Source of the DNA: Rikenellaceae bacterium
Lineage (GTDB): Bacteria > Bacteroidota > Bacteroidia > Bacteroidales > Rikenellaceae
DNA length: 64,000 nucleotides
Reading direction: 5' to 3'
NCBI GenBank assembly: GCA_017442365.1
Contig: JAFRZW010000002.1
Location: 271,159-335,158 of the forward strand
Each line of letters starts with the position of its first letter. The stretch's first letter is position 1. Shown here piece by piece: positions 16,140 to 25,689 of this stretch. Made by a program: the position numbers and the translations under genes. The notes under the pieces are model-generated. The model saw nothing but the letters and a program-made list of their open reading frames with translations. It ran no database searches and was not told where the DNA came from.

Positions 16140-18743
16140 ATGAACATCAATTCACTTACTATCAAGGCGCAGGAGGCTCTGCAACAGGCCTTTGCGTTGG
16201 CGCAGCGAGGAGGTCAGCAGGCTCTCGATCCGCTGCATATTCTCTCGGCGCTCATCGCCGAGGAGGATTCGCTCAGTGCATTTCTGCTGGGGCGTGTGGG
16301 GGTGAATGTCAAGCTCCTGCGCGAGAACGTACAACGTGCCGTGGCCGCTCTGCCGCAAGTGTCGGGTGCCGCGGGCGAACAATATTTTTCGCACGAGGCT
16401 TCGGCGATCGTGCAGCGTGCCATTGATTTCACCTCGACCTTTGGCGACAAGTACGCCTCGGTGGAGCACGTGTTGCTTGCGCTGGTGGCTGAACGAGGTG
16501 AGGCTCAGCGACTTTTGAAGGAGGCAGGTGCAACCGAGAAGGAGCTGAAAGCGGCCATCACCGAGTTCCGCAAGGGCGCGAAGGTCGATTCGCCCACCTC
16601 GTCGCAGGAGTTCAATGCGCTCGGCAAGTACGCCATCAACCTCAATGAGCAGGCTCGTCGTGGCAAGCTCGACCCCGTGATCGGACGCGATGAGGAGATT
16701 CGACGTGTGTTGCAGATTCTCTCGCGCCGTACCAAGAACAATCCCATTCTGGTCGGCGAGGCAGGTGTGGGTAAAACCGCTATTGCTGAGGGTATTGCGC
16801 ACCGTATTGTCGATGGCGATGTGCCCGAGAACCTGCGCTCGAAGAGTATCTTTTCGCTCGATATGGGTGCGCTGATTGCGGGTGCGAAGTACAAGGGCGA
16901 GTTCGAGGAGCGATTGAAGGCTGTGGTGCAGGAGGTGATCGCCTCGGACGGTCAGATTCTGCTCTTCATCGACGAGATTCACACGTTGGTCGGTGCAGGT
17001 AAGAGCGATGGCGCGATGGACGCTGCCAATATCTTGAAACCCGCTTTGGCACGTGGCGAGTTGCGCACGATTGGTGCGACGACGCTCGACGAATTTCAAA
17101 AATATTTCGAGCAGGATAAGGCCTTGGAGCGTCGTTTTCAGAAGGTTATGGTCGATGAGCCCTCGGTCGAGGACGCCGTTTCGATTCTGCGTGGATTGAA
17201 GGAGCGCTACGAAAACCACCACCAAGTTCGTATCAAGGACGAGGCGATTGTGGCTGCCGTTGAGTTGTCGCACCGCTACATCACGTCGCGTTTTCTGCCC
17301 GACAAGGCGATCGACTTGGTTGATGAAGCGGCGGCACGTCTGCGCCTCGAAATGAACTCTGTGCCTGAGGAGATCGACACCCTCGACCGTCGTGCGCGAC
17401 AGATCGAGATCGAGCGAGAGGCTATTCGTCGTGAGGGCGATGAGCAACGTGTCGAGGAGCTTACGCACGAGTTGGACGATCTGAATGCGCAGCGTAGTGC
17501 GTTGCGTGCCAAGTGGCAGGGCGAGCGCGATCTGTTGCAGCAGATACAGTCGAACAAGGAGTCGATCGAGCGTTTGAAGGTCGAGGCGGCGGAGGCTGAG
17601 CGCAGTGGCGACTATGGTCGTGTGGCGGAGATTCGTTACGGCAAGATCCGCGAGGCAGAGCAGAAGATCGACGCTCTGCAACGAGAGCTTGAATTGGCTG
17701 GTGCGAATGGCTCGATGATCAAGGAGGAGGTTGATGCTCAGGACGTTGCCGAGGTGGTTTCGAAATGGACGGGCGTGCCCGTAACGCGAATGTTGGCAAG
17801 CGAGCGCGAGAAGTTGCTCAATATGGAGCGCGAGCTGCACCGCCGTGTGGTTGGTCAGCAGGAGGCTATCGAGGTGATTTCGGACGCCGTGCGTCGTTCG
17901 CGTGCGGGGTTGAGCGATGGTCGTCGCCCGATCGGCTCGTTCATCTTCCTCGGCACGACGGGCGTGGGTAAGACCGAGCTGGCGAAGGCGCTGGCGGAGT
18001 TCCTCTTCAACGACGAAAATATGATGACCCGTATCGATATGAGCGAGTATCAGGAGCGCCACGCTGTGTCGCGTCTGATCGGTGCGCCTCCGGGATATGT
18101 GGGTTACGACGAGGGCGGACAACTGACTGAGGCTGTGCGCCGTAAGCCCTACTCGGTGGTGCTGTTGGAAGAGATCGAGAAGGCGCACCCCGACGTGTTC
18201 AATATCCTTTTGCAGGTGTTGGACGACGGTCGTCTTACGGACAACAAGGGGCGCACGGTCGATTTCCGAAATACGATAATCATTATGACCTCGAATATGG
18301 GTTCGCACCTGATTCAGGACCGTTTTGCGAAGGCGATTGAGGAGGGTGGCGAGGTGCCGATGCAGACCGTCGAGCAGACCCGCGACGAGGTGGTCGAACT
18401 GCTCAAAGCGACCCTCAAACCGGAGTTTCTGAACCGTATTGACGAGATCGTGATGTTCACGCCGCTCTCGCGTGGGGAAGTCGAACAGATTGTCGATCTG
18501 CAACTGCGCTCGGTCGAGAAGATGTTGAGTGCCAACGGAATACGTTTCGTGGTTACGAAGGCTGCCCGAGCGTGGATTGCCGAGGCGGGCTACGATCCGA
18601 TGTTCGGAGCGCGTCCCGTCAAGCGAACGATCCAGCGATATGTGATCAACGATCTGTCGCGACGTATCCTTGCGGGTGAGGTCGATCGTTCGCGTCCGAT
18701 TCGCATTGATGCTACGAATGAAGGTTTGACCTTCGAGAATTAG
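16140..18743 (+). CDS. clpB: ATP-dependent disaggregase ClpB
   Basis: A hexameric AAA+ chaperone that pulls proteins out of aggregates with DnaK. I chose the ATG at 16140 ([17 protein letters not shown], 867 aa); an open frame from 15936 is just non-coding leader. The N-terminal Clp repeat domain is at about 1-145. The first AAA+ module has Walker A GEAGVGKT (206-213) and the substrate loop [13 protein letters not shown]. The middle coiled-coil (about 410-530) distinguishes ClpB from ClpC/ClpA. The second module has Walker A GTTGVGKT (605-612) and the GYVG pore loop. All motifs are intact. It is a single-gene unit with a terminator. Confidence 0.97.
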   Translation: MNINSLTIKAQEALQQAFALAQRGGQQALDPLHILSALIAEEDSLSAFLLGRVGVNVKLLRENVQRAVAALPQVSGAAGEQYFSHEASAIVQRAIDFTSTFGDKYASVEHVLLALVAERGEAQRLLKEAGATEKELKAAITEFRKGAKVDSPTSSQEFNALGKYAINLNEQARRGKLDPVIGRDEEIRRVLQILSRRTKNNPILVGEAGVGKTAIAEGIAHRIVDGDVPENLRSKSIFSLDMGALIAGAKYKGEFEERLKAVVQEVIASDGQILLFIDEIHTLVGAGKSDGAMDAANILKPALARGELRTIGATTLDEFQKYFEQDKALERRFQKVMVDEPSVEDAVSILRGLKERYENHHQVRIKDEAIVAAVELSHRYITSRFLPDKAIDLVDEAAARLRLEMNSVPEEIDTLDRRARQIEIEREAIRREGDEQRVEELTHELDDLNAQRSALRAKWQGERDLLQQIQSNKESIERLKVEAAEAERSGDYGRVAEIRYGKIREAEQKIDALQRELELAGANGSMIKEEVDAQDVAEVVSKWTGVPVTRMLASEREKLLNMERELHRRVVGQQEAIEVISDAVRRSRAGLSDGRRPIGSFIFLGTTGVGKTELAKALAEFLFNDENMMTRIDMSEYQERHAVSRLIGAPPGYVGYDEGGQLTEAVRRKPYSVVLLEEIEKAHPDVFNILLQVLDDGRLTDNKGRTVDFRNTIIIMTSNMGSHLIQDRFAKAIEEGGEVPMQTVEQTRDEVVELLKATLKPEFLNRIDEIVMFTPLSRGEVEQIVDLQLRSVEKMLSANGIRFVVTKAARAWIAEAGYDPMFGARPVKRTIQRYVINDLSRRILAGEVDRSRPIRIDATNEGLTFEN

Positions 18744-18774
18744 TTAGATAGATTAATTTTAATTGTTGTTGCGA

Positions 18775-18806
18775 CGAGGGTGCGACCTGCGGGTTGTGCC
18801 CTCGTT
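18775..18806 (+). terminator. Terminator after clpB
   Basis: ACGAGG pairs with CCTCGT around a folded interior (GACC/GGTT), followed by TTTTT, about 30 bases past the clpB stop. Confidence 0.7.
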
Positions 18807-18860
18807 TTTGCATTTTGGGTGAGCGAGGTTTGCCCTTCGAGCCTAACCCCTGCCAATTAA

Positions 18861-18897
18861 AAAGCCGCACTCCACGTGGGGTGCGGCTCTCTTTTTC
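18861..18897 (-). terminator. Terminator of the DUF4837 lipoprotein gene
   Basis: AAAGCCGCACtCC pairs with GGgGTGCGGCT, flanked by A and T runs so that it can work on both strands. It lies just beyond the stop codon at 18912. Confidence 0.85.
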
Positions 18898-18911
18898 AAC
18901 AAACACAAACT

Positions 18912-19955
18912 TTATTCTGCCTTGGTTGCGTTCTCGGTTGCGGGGGCAGCTGCGGGAGCGTCCTCGGGGAACGAGATCAGATAGCGCAAGTGCTCCAACT
19001 CGCGCATATAGTTACGCTTGGGGAGCTTGGGCGAATAGACATAACAATCGAGCGTAACGACCTCATTTGTAGTGGTATTGACGGTCGTGTAGCTCACGAA
19101 CGGGCCACCCATAAAGTCGTTGGCTACGTCCCAGAAACCGCGCAACTCGGCCCACAGACGACCCTCGCTGCGGAAGGTGCGATAGTCGGGGTCGTAGATC
19201 TCGGCGGTGGTCATATACGAGCCGTCCGACGGACCGGGGATCAGCGCGGCGTAATTGTTTCGAGCAGCGAGCAGTGCGTCGTGCGAGAGGTCTTTCGGGC
19301 CGGTGTAGGGGTACGAATAGATGAAGAAACCCATACTCGACTGAGGCATTTCGAACGAGATCCAAGCGAAGTCATCGGTCTGATTGCGAAGAACATAACC
19401 CTTAGGAACGTTGAACGTAATGCCGAATTTGTCGTGCAGCAGCTGCAACAGACCCTTGTCGTAGTGTCGCTGACCGTAGGCGATCGTGCGGTCGCGCTCG
19501 GTCGATTCGAGCACCTGCAACAACATCTGACGGTTGGCATCGACGAAGGCGGTTGCCGACTTCAAGTTGGGAGCTGTGAGTTGCAGAATCACCTGTGGCG
19601 ACGAGAAGCGGTCGTACTGCACGCTCAGTCCTGCCTCCGAGTGCTCGGGGTTGATGTCGATATCGAGGATATTGCGATGGCGCTGCACGAGGTTCTTGAA
19701 TCCCGAAGGCAGCGTGCGCAGCAGATCAAACAGCGGCTCGGTCTGGTTCAGCACGGGCACGGGCGACTGCAACACAGCACGCAACGTATCGCCCAACTCG
19801 CCCTGCCACTCATCGTTCTCGGCGATGACGATCAGTTCGTAGGGTGAGCCCTGCGAAACGGGACGGTCGAAGTTGTCGGCGGTCTTGAATGCGTCGCACG
19901 AACTGAGGGTCGCGATTGCAACAGCGACAGCAAGAAGTTTCGAAATGATTTTCAT
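18912..19955 (-). CDS. DUF4837 family lipoprotein
   Basis: A 347-aa protein with a lipoprotein signal (IATLSSCDAF, lipid-modified Cys20), so probably anchored in an envelope membrane facing the periplasm. The body (PYELIVIAENDEWQGELGDT, then GYVLRNQTDDFAWISFEMPQ and FYSYPYTG-like strands) matches what I remember of DUF4837, a Bacteroidetes family of unknown function. The C-terminus is Ala/Pro/Glu-rich and probably disordered. It is single-gene, with a TATATTTG box at 19997-20004 and a strong terminator. No enzymatic motif is evident. Confidence 0.82.
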   Translation of the reverse strand: MKIISKLLAVAVAIATLSSCDAFKTADNFDRPVSQGSPYELIVIAENDEWQGELGDTLRAVLQSPVPVLNQTEPLFDLLRTLPSGFKNLVQRHRNILDIDINPEHSEAGLSVQYDRFSSPQVILQLTAPNLKSATAFVDANRQMLLQVLESTERDRTIAYGQRHYDKGLLQLLHDKFGITFNVPKGYVLRNQTDDFAWISFEMPQSSMGFFIYSYPYTGPKDLSHDALLAARNNYAALIPGPSDGSYMTTAEIYDPDYRTFRSEGRLWAELRGFWDVANDFMGGPFVSYTTVNTTTNEVVTLDCYVYSPKLPKRNYMRELEHLRYLISFPEDAPAAAPATENATKAE

Positions 19956-19996
19956 TATGGTATGGTTTTTAATGTTTGTATTCGAATTTTGTATGA

Positions 19997-20004
19997 CAAA
20001 TATA
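19997..20004 (-). promoter_or_regulatory. -7 box of the DUF4837 gene
   Basis: TATATTTG on the minus strand, 42 bases upstream of the start codon. Confidence 0.6.
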
Positions 20005-20066
20005 TAACTAATTACTTAGTTATGCAAATTTTCGTGTAAAAAAATAGATTTTCGCCCAATCATTGC

Positions 20067-20074
20067 TACATTTG
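20067..20074 (+). promoter_or_regulatory. -7 box of the deacetylase gene
   Basis: TACATTTG fits TAnnTTTG and lies 42 bases before the ATG at 20116. Confidence 0.6.
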
Positions 20075-20115
20075 TGCGAGTAATTAGAGTGTAAATCAAT
20101 TAACAAACGATCGCA

Positions 20116-20721
20116 ATGCGTCTGAAACCACCGAAATTCCTGCGCCGCTTGATGCCCGATCTGATTTGGGATATCGAGGACAGTGAGAATGTTTTTCTGA
20201 CGTTCGACGATGGTCCGACCCCGGGCATTACGGAGTGGATCCTCGCCACGCTCGACAAGTATGATGCCAAAGCGACGTTCTTCTGTCTGGGCAAGAACGT
20301 CGAGGCCTATCCCGATCTCTATCAGCGTATTATCGATGCCGGACACCAAGTTGGCAACCATACCTACTCGCATCAAAAAGGGTGGGGTATGCCTACGGAT
20401 CGCTATGTCGAGGACGTCGATTTTGCGGCCGATCTGATCCAGAGCGATCTGTTCAGACCTCCCTACGCTCGCATTACACCCGCGCAGACCCGCGCACTTG
20501 CACAACGCTATCGACTGATTATGTGGGACGTCATTTCGCGCGACTACAACCGCAAAATCTCGCCCCGAACCTGCCTGCGTAACGTGGTGCCATATATCGA
20601 GGGCGGCTCGATTATCGTCTTTCACGACTCGGTCAAGGCGTTCCGAAATATGCGCTACGCCCTGCCCCGCACGCTCGAAGAGGTGCGTCGTCGGGGGCTT
20701 CGATGTGCCCGAATCGAGTAG
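20116..20721 (+). CDS. NodB-type polysaccharide deacetylase family protein
   Basis: A 201-aa carbohydrate esterase 4 fold protein. The metal-binding motif 1 is seen in VFLTFDDGPTPGIT (catalytic base and metal Asp), and motif 2 in QVGNHTYSHQKGW (His-x3-His metal ligands). Motif 3 is RPPYARITPAQ, and the distal motif is IIVFHDSVKAFRNM. All active-site residues appear present, so de-N-acetylation of a GlcNAc-type polymer, or a related envelope glycan, is likely. There is no signal peptide, but basic and hydrophobic residues sit at the N-terminus (MRLKPPKFLRRLMPDLIW), so location is uncertain. It lies between the DUF4837 gene (divergent) and efp (own promoter). Confidence 0.88.
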   Translation: MRLKPPKFLRRLMPDLIWDIEDSENVFLTFDDGPTPGITEWILATLDKYDAKATFFCLGKNVEAYPDLYQRIIDAGHQVGNHTYSHQKGWGMPTDRYVEDVDFAADLIQSDLFRPPYARITPAQTRALAQRYRLIMWDVISRDYNRKISPRTCLRNVVPYIEGGSIIVFHDSVKAFRNMRYALPRTLEEVRRRGLRCARIE

Positions 20722-20795
20722 TGGCTCAGCAACCGCCAAAGACTGATAATGAGAAAGTGAGACTAAATTTTTTTTGATACTTTCGGGAAAAGTGT

Positions 20796-20803
20796 TACTT
20801 TTG
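20796..20803 (+). promoter_or_regulatory. Promoter of efp
   Basis: TACTTTTG is preceded by TTTG at 20773-20776 with a 19-base spacer, the full Bacteroidetes -33/-7 arrangement. The ATG is 42 bases downstream. Confidence 0.7.
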
Positions 20804-20845
20804 TGGCCGTTAAGCGACAATAACTAATCAAATTATACAATTTCT

Positions 20846-21418
20846 ATGCAGATTACAGCAGCAGACATTAAGATCGGTATGTGCATCGAGATGGACGGCA
20901 AGACCTTTATTGTTGTCGATTTCCAGCACTGCAAGCCGGGCAAAGGCCCCGCATTCGTACGTTCGAAGCTCAAAAACCTCGAAAATGGCCGCGTATTGGA
21001 GAACACCTTCTCGTCGGTAGGTCAGAAGATCGAGCAGGTACGTGTTGAGCGTCGCCCCTACCAGTTCACCTATGAGGACGATCTGGGCGCACACTTTATG
21101 CACACCGAGACCTTCGAGGAGATCAACATCGACAAGAATCTGATCAACAACTACGACCTGATGGCTGATGGTCAGATCGTTGAGGTTATGTTCCACACCG
21201 ACAAGGAGATGGTTCTGTCGGCCGAGCTTCCCCCGATCGTTGATATGGAGGTTACCTACACCGAGCCGGGTATCAAGGGCGATACCGCTTCGACCAACTC
21301 GTTGAAGCCCGCAACGGTTAATACCGGTGCAACGGTTCGCGTTCCTCTGTTCATCAACACCGGCGACAAGATCCGCGTTGATACCCGCACCCGCGAGTAC
21401 TACGAGCGTATCAAGTAA
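20846..21418 (+). CDS. efp: Translation elongation factor P
   Basis: A 190-aa tRNA-shaped factor that binds between the P and E sites of ribosomes stalled on polyproline. The N-terminal KOW-like domain carries the tip loop HCKPGKGPAFVRSKLKN, with a lysine at the modification position. The OB domains follow, ending with the conserved GATVRVPLFINTGDKIRVDTRTREYYERIK. No dedicated modification enzyme (EpmA/EarP/YmfI) lies beside it. It has its own consensus promoter and terminator. Confidence 0.97.
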   Translation: MQITAADIKIGMCIEMDGKTFIVVDFQHCKPGKGPAFVRSKLKNLENGRVLENTFSSVGQKIEQVRVERRPYQFTYEDDLGAHFMHTETFEEINIDKNLINNYDLMADGQIVEVMFHTDKEMVLSAELPPIVDMEVTYTEPGIKGDTASTNSLKPATVNTGATVRVPLFINTGDKIRVDTRTREYYERIK

Positions 21419-21449
21419 GCCGAGGCGAACTGAATGCAACGCACAATGG

Positions 21450-21486
21450 AGAGCTGCCCCACAACGGGGTGGCTCTTTTTTTGGAC
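21450..21486 (+). terminator. Terminator after efp
   Basis: GAGCtGCCCC pairs with GGGGtgGCTC around a short loop and is followed by a T7-8 run, about 30 bases past the efp stop. Confidence 0.9.
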
Positions 21487-21702
21487 TTTGGGGCGAGGCT
21501 CTTCACCGTTTTGGAACAGAAGTGAGCGCAAAAATGGGGACAATGCCATTCGAAAATGAAAAATAATCGCGCGCGGGGTAGGTTGTTCGACTTTTATTCG
21601 TTATCTTCGCAGTAGCTTTCGCGCGTGTGGGTGAGGGTGGTTGCCGCGAATCCCCGTTTGGCGCGCAAGTTGAATGAATATAATCGCATAAAATCATTCA
21701 CG

Positions 21703-22167
21703 ATGAAACGTAACATACTCATCACATTGTTGGTATTGCTGACTGCGTTTGCTGCTCGTGCGCAGGAGATCGTCATTGGCGAGCGAGTGCCCGATCTACG
21801 TCCAACGGAGTGGCTTGGTGCATCGCCTGCGGAGGACGATCGCCGTGCGACGCTCGTGGTTTTCTATCACACTGAGAGTCAGCCTTGTGTCGAGGCTCTG
21901 CCGCAGCTCGATAGGTTGGTACGCGGGTTGAAAGATGTGCGTCTGATTGTGGTGGCGATGGAGCCTAAGGAGCGCATTGCACCCTCGTTGGCAAAATATA
22001 TGAGTGCGCAATTCTATGTTGCGATCGATCAGTCGGGGAACGCATTCGACAGCTATGGAATCCGCTACGTGCCGTTTGGTGTGTTGGTCGATCCGAAGGG
22101 TCGCGCGCAGTGGATTGGCAATCCGACGTTGGCTACGCCCGAGAGTCTCAAACGAAATCTGAAATAA
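21703..22167 (+). CDS. Secreted thioredoxin-like protein lacking the first active-site Cys
   Basis: A 154-aa protein with a clear Sec signal (MKRNILITLLVLLTAFAARA) followed by a thioredoxin/AhpC-TSA-like fold. The first strand is RRATLVVFYHTESQPCVEAL. The usual C-x-x-C is replaced by S-Q-P-C, so only the second cysteine remains and classical dithiol chemistry is not possible. The cis-proline region is recognisable in YGIRYVPFGVLVDPKGR. The start is the ATG at 21703; an upstream frame from 21625 is non-coding. It heads a run with meaB, a TlpA-like gene and menA. A role in periplasmic redox or as a non-catalytic binding protein is inference. Confidence 0.78.
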   Translation: MKRNILITLLVLLTAFAARAQEIVIGERVPDLRPTEWLGASPAEDDRRATLVVFYHTESQPCVEALPQLDRLVRGLKDVRLIVVAMEPKERIAPSLAKYMSAQFYVAIDQSGNAFDSYGIRYVPFGVLVDPKGRAQWIGNPTLATPESLKRNLK

Positions 22168-22192
22168 CCGAAAAATAACTATTGATCCCAAT

Positions 22193-23308
22193 ATGGCTTT
22201 TACCAAAATCGAACATTACGAGAAGGAGCATTGTGATGCTCATCACGATAGCGCGCTGAGCGTTGCCGAAGGTGTTAATGATCAGCCGATTGTCAATCCC
22301 TATTTCGTGCGCAAACGCAAGCCTCGACTTTCGGTCGATGACTATGTGCGAGGCATTTTGGCGGGAGATATTACCATTCTCTCACAGGCTATCACGCTGA
22401 TTGAGAGCAACAACCCCGACCACTATGCAATGGCGCAGCAGATCATCGAGCGTTGCTTGCCCCATAGTGGCAAGTCGGTGCGAATCGGTATTACGGGTGT
22501 GCCGGGTGCAGGTAAATCGACTTTTATCGAGGCGGTGGGTAATATGGTAACCTCGTTGCGCCATAAGTTGGCGGTGTTGGCTATCGACCCCAGCTCGGAG
22601 CGTAGTGGAGGCTCGATTTTGGGCGATAAGACCCGTATGGAGAGTATCTCGTCGAATCCTGATGTCTTCATACGTCCCTCGCCCTCAGCGGGTTCGTTGG
22701 GTGGTGTGGCGCGTAAGACCCGCGAAACGGTGGTGCTGTGCGAGGCGGCAGGCTACGACGTGATCTTCATCGAAACGGTCGGTGTGGGTCAGTCCGAAAC
22801 GGCCGTACATTCGATGGTCGATATGTTTATGCTGTTGCAGATTGCGGGTGCGGGCGACGAGTTGCAGGGTATCAAGCGCGGTATTATGGAAATGGCTGAT
22901 ATAATGGTGATTACAAAGGCCGATGGCGAAAACGTGTTGCGTGCAAAGTTGGCACGTCGCCAGTTCCAGAATGCGCTGATGTTGTTCCCGATGCCCGAAT
23001 CGGAGTGGCGTCCGCAGGTCTTCACTTGCTCGTCGGTTGACAAGGTTGGCTTGGAGGAGGTTTGGAAGGGCGTTGAGGAGTATCTCGATTTCATTCGTGC
23101 CAATGGCTATTTCCGCCACAACCGCAACAGACAGAATAAGTATTGGATGTACGAGACGATCAACGATGCGCTGCGTAGCTCGTTCTATCTGAATGAGCGA
23201 ATCGAGGGTCTGATCCCCGAGTATGAAAAGCGCGTGCTGGGCGACCAGATCAGCTCGTTTGTGGCGGCAAAGGAGTTGCTTGATCTGTACTTCGGCGAGA
23301 AGAAATAG
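22193..23308 (+). CDS. meaB: Methylmalonyl-CoA mutase-associated GTPase MeaB
   Basis: A 371-aa G3E-type P-loop GTPase that loads and protects the B12-dependent methylmalonyl-CoA mutase. The Walker A loop GITGVPGAGKST is around residues 97-108. The base-recognition and switch regions are visible as AIDPSSERSGGSILGDKTRM, VIFIETVGVGQSE and MVITKADGEN. The C-terminal helical dimerisation arm is present. The mutase genes are not in this window. B12 use matches the B12-dependent NrdJ at 9.5-12 kb and implies a succinate/propionate pathway. It lies 25 bases after the thioredoxin-like gene and 8 bases before the next gene. Confidence 0.94.
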   Translation: MAFTKIEHYEKEHCDAHHDSALSVAEGVNDQPIVNPYFVRKRKPRLSVDDYVRGILAGDITILSQAITLIESNNPDHYAMAQQIIERCLPHSGKSVRIGITGVPGAGKSTFIEAVGNMVTSLRHKLAVLAIDPSSERSGGSILGDKTRMESISSNPDVFIRPSPSAGSLGGVARKTRETVVLCEAAGYDVIFIETVGVGQSETAVHSMVDMFMLLQIAGAGDELQGIKRGIMEMADIMVITKADGENVLRAKLARRQFQNALMLFPMPESEWRPQVFTCSSVDKVGLEEVWKGVEEYLDFIRANGYFRHNRNRQNKYWMYETINDALRSSFYLNERIEGLIPEYEKRVLGDQISSFVAAKELLDLYFGEKK

Positions 23309-23316
23309 CGCGTTGT

Positions 23317-24711
23317 ATGTTGCTGGGACGCAAGAGTTTAAGGTTTATGCTGGCGGTCGTTGTGGCTGTCGGCATAAATTGTTTTGAGGCATTGGCTGCG
23401 CGTCCTGTGGCTCGGATTTCGGGGTCGATTGCCGCGTCGTATGATGGGTCGGTGGTGGCTCGGTATGGCGACGCGGAGATGAATATTGCCACGCTCGACG
23501 CCCATTGTTACGGTGGGCGTTTCGAGGTCGAAGTGCCTGTCGAGCAGCCGACCGAGGTGATGTTGTGCGCTGGGGGTGAGGTGCTTGCGCGCCTGCTTGT
23601 TGCGCCGGAGCAGAAGGTTTCGGTCGAATTTGTTGATGGGACGCCACACTTCGCGGGGGCAAATGCCGAGATCAATTCGGCAATGAATAACTATCTGAGG
23701 AAGATGAACTTCCGTAGCTTTACTCCCTCATATAGGGTCGAGTCGGCTGAGCAATTTGTAGCAGTTTTGGATCGTAGTATCGAGATCGAGCGAGGGCGAA
23801 TGTTGCGCGAATTGGGCGACGCACCTGCACTATTGCAACGTTGGGCCGAGAGTGAGATTCGCTACCGAAATGCAGGTTATGCGGTCGAATATTTGCGCCG
23901 TAACTCATTGACTGACAGCGTGTCGATTGCGACTCTGTATGACAAGACCCGCTTCCCGTTCGATCACGATGGGCTCATCAGTACGGATTATGTCGAATAT
24001 GTTGCTAACGTGGTGCGCGATAGTTACATCGAATGCGATCGGCTGGTTGGAGGTTTGCGCGCACAACGTGATTATGCGGGCGCCTATGTGGCTGCTATCG
24101 AGCGAGTTGCGAAGACTTGTAGTAGCTCGGAAGAGTGCGATATGATCGGTACAATGCTGCTCAATATGTCGATTTCGGATACCCGTTCGCCATTTGCCGA
24201 GGTGATGGAGTTGATTCACGATCGCCAACTGCTTAGTGATGATGTGATTGCACGTTTTGATGCAAAGCGCCGCGGAAGGGCTGATATGCGCCGATTTACC
24301 GAGCATACGTTTGAGCGATTGCTCGCAGAGTCGCGGTTCAAGGTGATCTATGTCGATGTCTGGGCAACGTGGTGTCCGCCCTGTCTCCGCGAGATGAAAC
24401 ATCTGCGCAAGATGGAGAAACGTCTTGAAAATGAGTCGATTGAGTTTGTGTCGTTGTGCGTTTCATCGCCCTATGCGCAGTGGGCACTAATGGTCGATTT
24501 GCCCGATAATCGTGCGGCAAACTATTGGCTCGACGATCGAGCGCAGGCGGAGCTTGATCGCTATATTCGAGTGCGCAGTTTTCCACGATTTTTCGTGTTG
24601 AGTGGTGGTGAGATAGTTAATGACAATGTGCAGTGGCCGTCGTCTAACAAGTTGATTGACTCGATTTTACGTGGCTACGTCGAACTGCTAAACCAATCCC
24701 GAAATGAGTAA
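23317..24711 (+). CDS. TlpA-like disulfide oxidoreductase, large N-terminal extension
   Basis: A 464-aa envelope protein. A hydrophobic N-terminal segment (FMLAVVVAVGINCFEALA) acts as signal or anchor. A roughly 300-residue region of mixed beta and helical content follows, as is common in Bacteroidetes TlpA-type proteins. The C-terminal thioredoxin domain (about 340-464) has the complete active site VDVWATWCPPCLREM and a cis-proline region RSFPRFFVLSGGE. It is likely to reduce periplasmic disulfides or act in cytochrome maturation; the substrate is unknown. The stop codon overlaps the menA start by eight bases, indicating translational coupling. Confidence 0.86.
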   Translation: MLLGRKSLRFMLAVVVAVGINCFEALAARPVARISGSIAASYDGSVVARYGDAEMNIATLDAHCYGGRFEVEVPVEQPTEVMLCAGGEVLARLLVAPEQKVSVEFVDGTPHFAGANAEINSAMNNYLRKMNFRSFTPSYRVESAEQFVAVLDRSIEIERGRMLRELGDAPALLQRWAESEIRYRNAGYAVEYLRRNSLTDSVSIATLYDKTRFPFDHDGLISTDYVEYVANVVRDSYIECDRLVGGLRAQRDYAGAYVAAIERVAKTCSSSEECDMIGTMLLNMSISDTRSPFAEVMELIHDRQLLSDDVIARFDAKRRGRADMRRFTEHTFERLLAESRFKVIYVDVWATWCPPCLREMKHLRKMEKRLENESIEFVSLCVSSPYAQWALMVDLPDNRAANYWLDDRAQAELDRYIRVRSFPRFFVLSGGEIVNDNVQWPSSNKLIDSILRGYVELLNQSRNE

Positions 24712-25600
24712 AATCAGAGCCTATATCCGTTCGTTCCGACTGCGCACGTTGCCACTCTCGGTGGCAGGTATTGTGCTCGGTACGATGTTGGCAGCAGCCG
24801 CAGGCGAGTTCCACGCAGGACGTTTCGCGCTGGCGGTTGTAACGGTGTTATTGCTGCAAATCCTATCGAATGTGGCCAACGAATTGGGCGACACATTGCG
24901 TGGCACCGACTCCGATGAGCGTCAGGGTATGGTCTATTCGTTGCAGAGTGGCGAGATCACGATTGCTGCAATGAAGCGACTGATTATCTGGCTTGTAGCG
25001 CTATCGGCATTGAGCGGTGTGGCATTGATAGCGACCTCCTTCGAGGCGCTTTTTTCGCGCGAAGGCTTGACGATGTTGGGCCTTGGAGCGTTGGCCATCG
25101 TGGCTGCGCTCGGTTATACCCTCGGGCGGCGACCATACGGCTATATGGGCTTGGGCGATCTGTTTGTGTTCCTCTTTTTTGGATTGCTCTCGACTATTGG
25201 TGGCTATTTTTTGATGTGCTGGCAGGTGGATTGGAGTGTGGCACTGCCTGCGGCCGCTTGTGGTTTGTGGTCGGTTGGAGTCCTGAATATCAACAATATA
25301 CGCGATATCGAGAGCGACCGTAAGAACCGCATAACCGTCCCGATTCTGCTCGGCGTGCGTGGCGCAAAGATCTACCAATGTGTACTCGAATTGTTGCCGT
25401 TTGTGCTGCTAAGCATCTATTGCGCATTGCATTGTGGCGAGTGGGCAGATTATCTGTTCTGGTTGCTGTTGCCGCTGTATATTGTTCATTTGCAGGGTGT
25501 TTGGCAGGCCCAAGGCCGTCAGCTTGATGCCCGTTTGCCCCAACTCTCGATCTTGACTATTGTGGCGTGCGTTGCTTTCGGTGCGCTGCAACTGCTCTGA
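24704..25600 (+). CDS. menA: 1,4-dihydroxy-2-naphthoate prenyltransferase (menaquinone synthesis)
   Basis: A 298-aa inner-membrane UbiA-family enzyme attaching the polyprenyl tail to DHNA. The two Asp-rich motifs appear as NVANELGDTLRGTDSDER and NNIRDIESDRKNR, which bind Mg-prenyl diphosphate. About eight to nine hydrophobic helices follow the MenA pattern (RTLPLSVAGIVLGTMLA, YTLGRRPYGYMGLGDLFVFLFFG). The other men genes are not nearby. It overlaps the TlpA-like gene by eight bases and ends the operon before a terminator. Respiration through menaquinone is implied. Confidence 0.94.
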   Translation: MSKIRAYIRSFRLRTLPLSVAGIVLGTMLAAAAGEFHAGRFALAVVTVLLLQILSNVANELGDTLRGTDSDERQGMVYSLQSGEITIAAMKRLIIWLVALSALSGVALIATSFEALFSREGLTMLGLGALAIVAALGYTLGRRPYGYMGLGDLFVFLFFGLLSTIGGYFLMCWQVDWSVALPAAACGLWSVGVLNINNIRDIESDRKNRITVPILLGVRGAKIYQCVLELLPFVLLSIYCALHCGEWADYLFWLLLPLYIVHLQGVWQAQGRQLDARLPQLSILTIVACVAFGALQLL

Positions 25601-25629
25601 CCGTCCCATATCCATCTTGCAACAAAAAA

Positions 25630-25652
25630 CCTGACCTCGTGCTGAGGTCAGG
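25630..25652 (+). terminator. Hairpin between menA and hpf
   Basis: CCTGACCTC and GAGGTCAGG form a perfect 9-bp stem with loop GTGCT between the convergent genes. An A6 run precedes it, so the U-tail favours the minus strand, serving hpf. Confidence 0.8.
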
Positions 25653-25689
25653 CAGTTGATTTATTAACGTCAAAGCAACGTGTGGTGCA

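Noticed and set aside
16152..18503. Very long open frame antisense to clpB
   Set aside because: It mirrors the strongly conserved clpB reading frame in GC-biased DNA, has no recognisable domain and has no start context.
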